A stretch of 10,832 nt of DNA from Nanobdellota archaeon (GTDB lineage Archaea > Nanobdellota > Nanobdellia > Pacearchaeales > GW2011-AR1), in assembly GCA_018901625.1 (NCBI GenBank), contig JAHIEM010000053.1, forward strand, positions 1 to 10,832, in the 5' to 3' direction. The position numbers were made by a program, and so were the translations under genes. Positions 10,405-10,832 of the stretch are shown here, in pieces. The notes under the pieces were generated by a model. The model did no database searches and was not told where the DNA came from. It saw only the letters and a list, made by a program, of their open reading frames with translations. Each line of letters opens with the position of its first letter. The first letter of the stretch is position 1.

Positions 10405-10779
10405 ATGACACAAGCAGTTTTAGAACAAACAAAAAGGTTGCAAGAATTAGTAGTCTATGACCTAGTTTCTATGGATTTTGTTCGTGATAATATTTATAAA
10501 ATGAGTGGAACAAGACCCAATGCAAAAGCCATAGCCAGCCAGTATGGATGCCAGCTTCAGATAAGAAAAGGAGAATTTGAGTCACATAGAATTCATTACT
10601 TCCCTAACTGGTTAGAAGACCATGGAATAGACCCAAAAACATTAGAATGTATGGCTGCTGTTCTTGTTGGAGAAGATAGAACTCAACTTGCAAGAGCAAG
10701 AGATGACATACACAGAACTTTTGGTTTTACAAAAGACCCGGACATTTCAGTCCATGTTACACAAGAGCTAATTAGATAG
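10405..10779 (+). CDS. Hypothetical protein, 124 aa
   Basis: I do not recognise this protein. It has 124 residues, no signal peptide and no membrane segment, and a mixed alpha/beta pattern. It has an N-terminal helix (VLEQTKRLQELVVYDLVSM), a segment MSGTRPNAKAIASQYGCQLQ, then HRIHYFPNWLEDHGIDPKTLE, a helix, and the Arg/Asp-rich RTQLARARDDIHRTFGF. His61 and His64 with Cys82 do not make a recognisable metal site. Base composition is slightly less AT-rich than the left-hand orphans and resembles the core genes, so recent transfer is not suggested. It is the only gene here with a long structured leader, which implies control at RNA level. The start at 10405 is the first in-frame ATG; no nearer TATA box supports another. 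Confidence 0.72.
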   Translation: MTQAVLEQTKRLQELVVYDLVSMDFVRDNIYKMSGTRPNAKAIASQYGCQLQIRKGEFESHRIHYFPNWLEDHGIDPKTLECMAAVLVGEDRTQLARARDDIHRTFGFTKDPDISVHVTQELIR

Positions 10780-10808
10780 TTCATCTTTAAAAGTTCAAAA
10801 AGCAAGGG

Positions 10809-10816
10809 TTTATATA
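10809..10816 (+). promoter_or_regulatory. TATA box at the right edge
   Basis: TTTATATA preceded by GCAAGGG lies 16 nt before the end of the window. Its start site would be beyond the edge, so a plus-strand gene probably begins just outside. Confidence 0.55.
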
Positions 10817-10832
10817 CTTGAGAGATATAGAA

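Overview
The window looks like part of an AT-rich archaeal chromosome, most likely from a DPANN lineage (Woesearchaeota/Pacearchaeota-like); the phylum is inference. The archaeal signs are direct. Nearly every transcription unit is preceded by an A/T-rich TATA box (TTTAAATA, TTTATATA, CTTATAAA types), often with a purine-rich BRE. The start codon usually sits about 21-28 nt downstream of the box, which implies leaderless mRNAs without Shine-Dalgarno sites. The gene content fits: an archaeal-type ScpA kleisin, an Sfm1/PF04252 SPOUT methyltransferase, a short divergent histidyl-tRNA synthetase, a tRNA-His without encoded CCA, and small DPANN-style winged-helix and secreted proteins.

Left third (1-1899): an accessory, structure-rich area. 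It holds two orphan small genes (386-766 and 1477-1737), a winged-helix regulator (1047-1379, minus) divergent from the second orphan, and two intergenic stretches full of hairpins. The strongest structure is at 832-956, where a long compound hairpin is followed at once by a near-perfect three-way junction. A degenerate relative of its 3' flank lies at 154-180, on the other side of the 386-766 gene.

Middle (1900-5412, all plus): a DEAD-box RNA helicase with an Arg/Gly-rich tail; a 5'-truncated winged-helix remnant lying over a 13-bp inverted repeat; the Sfm1-type methyltransferase; a short promoter/hairpin unit; a 38-codon stub of a radical SAM enzyme that still has promoter, start codon and CX3CX2C motif; a secreted, probably N-glycosylated protein; and a 50-residue Glu-rich protein. 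Each has its own promoter. Two gene remnants and several hairpins in about 1.2 kb indicate local gene decay.

Right half: a minus-strand operon (rhomboid protease, 96-aa unknown, tRNA-dihydrouridine synthase) is joined by 4- and 10-nt overlaps. It diverges from a plus-strand tRNA-His-hisS unit in which one promoter apparently drives both the tRNA and its cognate synthetase. hisS is also the clearest gene here with a Shine-Dalgarno site, consistent with its not being leaderless. hisS converges with an unknown 128-aa gene, followed by scpA (both minus). The last gene (10405-10779, plus) is unknown and has a 95-nt structured leader; a further promoter at the right edge points to a gene beyond the window.

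Together the recognisable genes serve RNA/translation (helicase, Dus, tRNA-His, HisRS, Sfm1-like), chromosome organisation (ScpA) and the envelope (rhomboid, secreted protein). No complete mobile element, CRISPR array or defence system was recognised. The most unusual material is the structured non-coding DNA and the tandem U-U mismatch in the tRNA-His acceptor stem.
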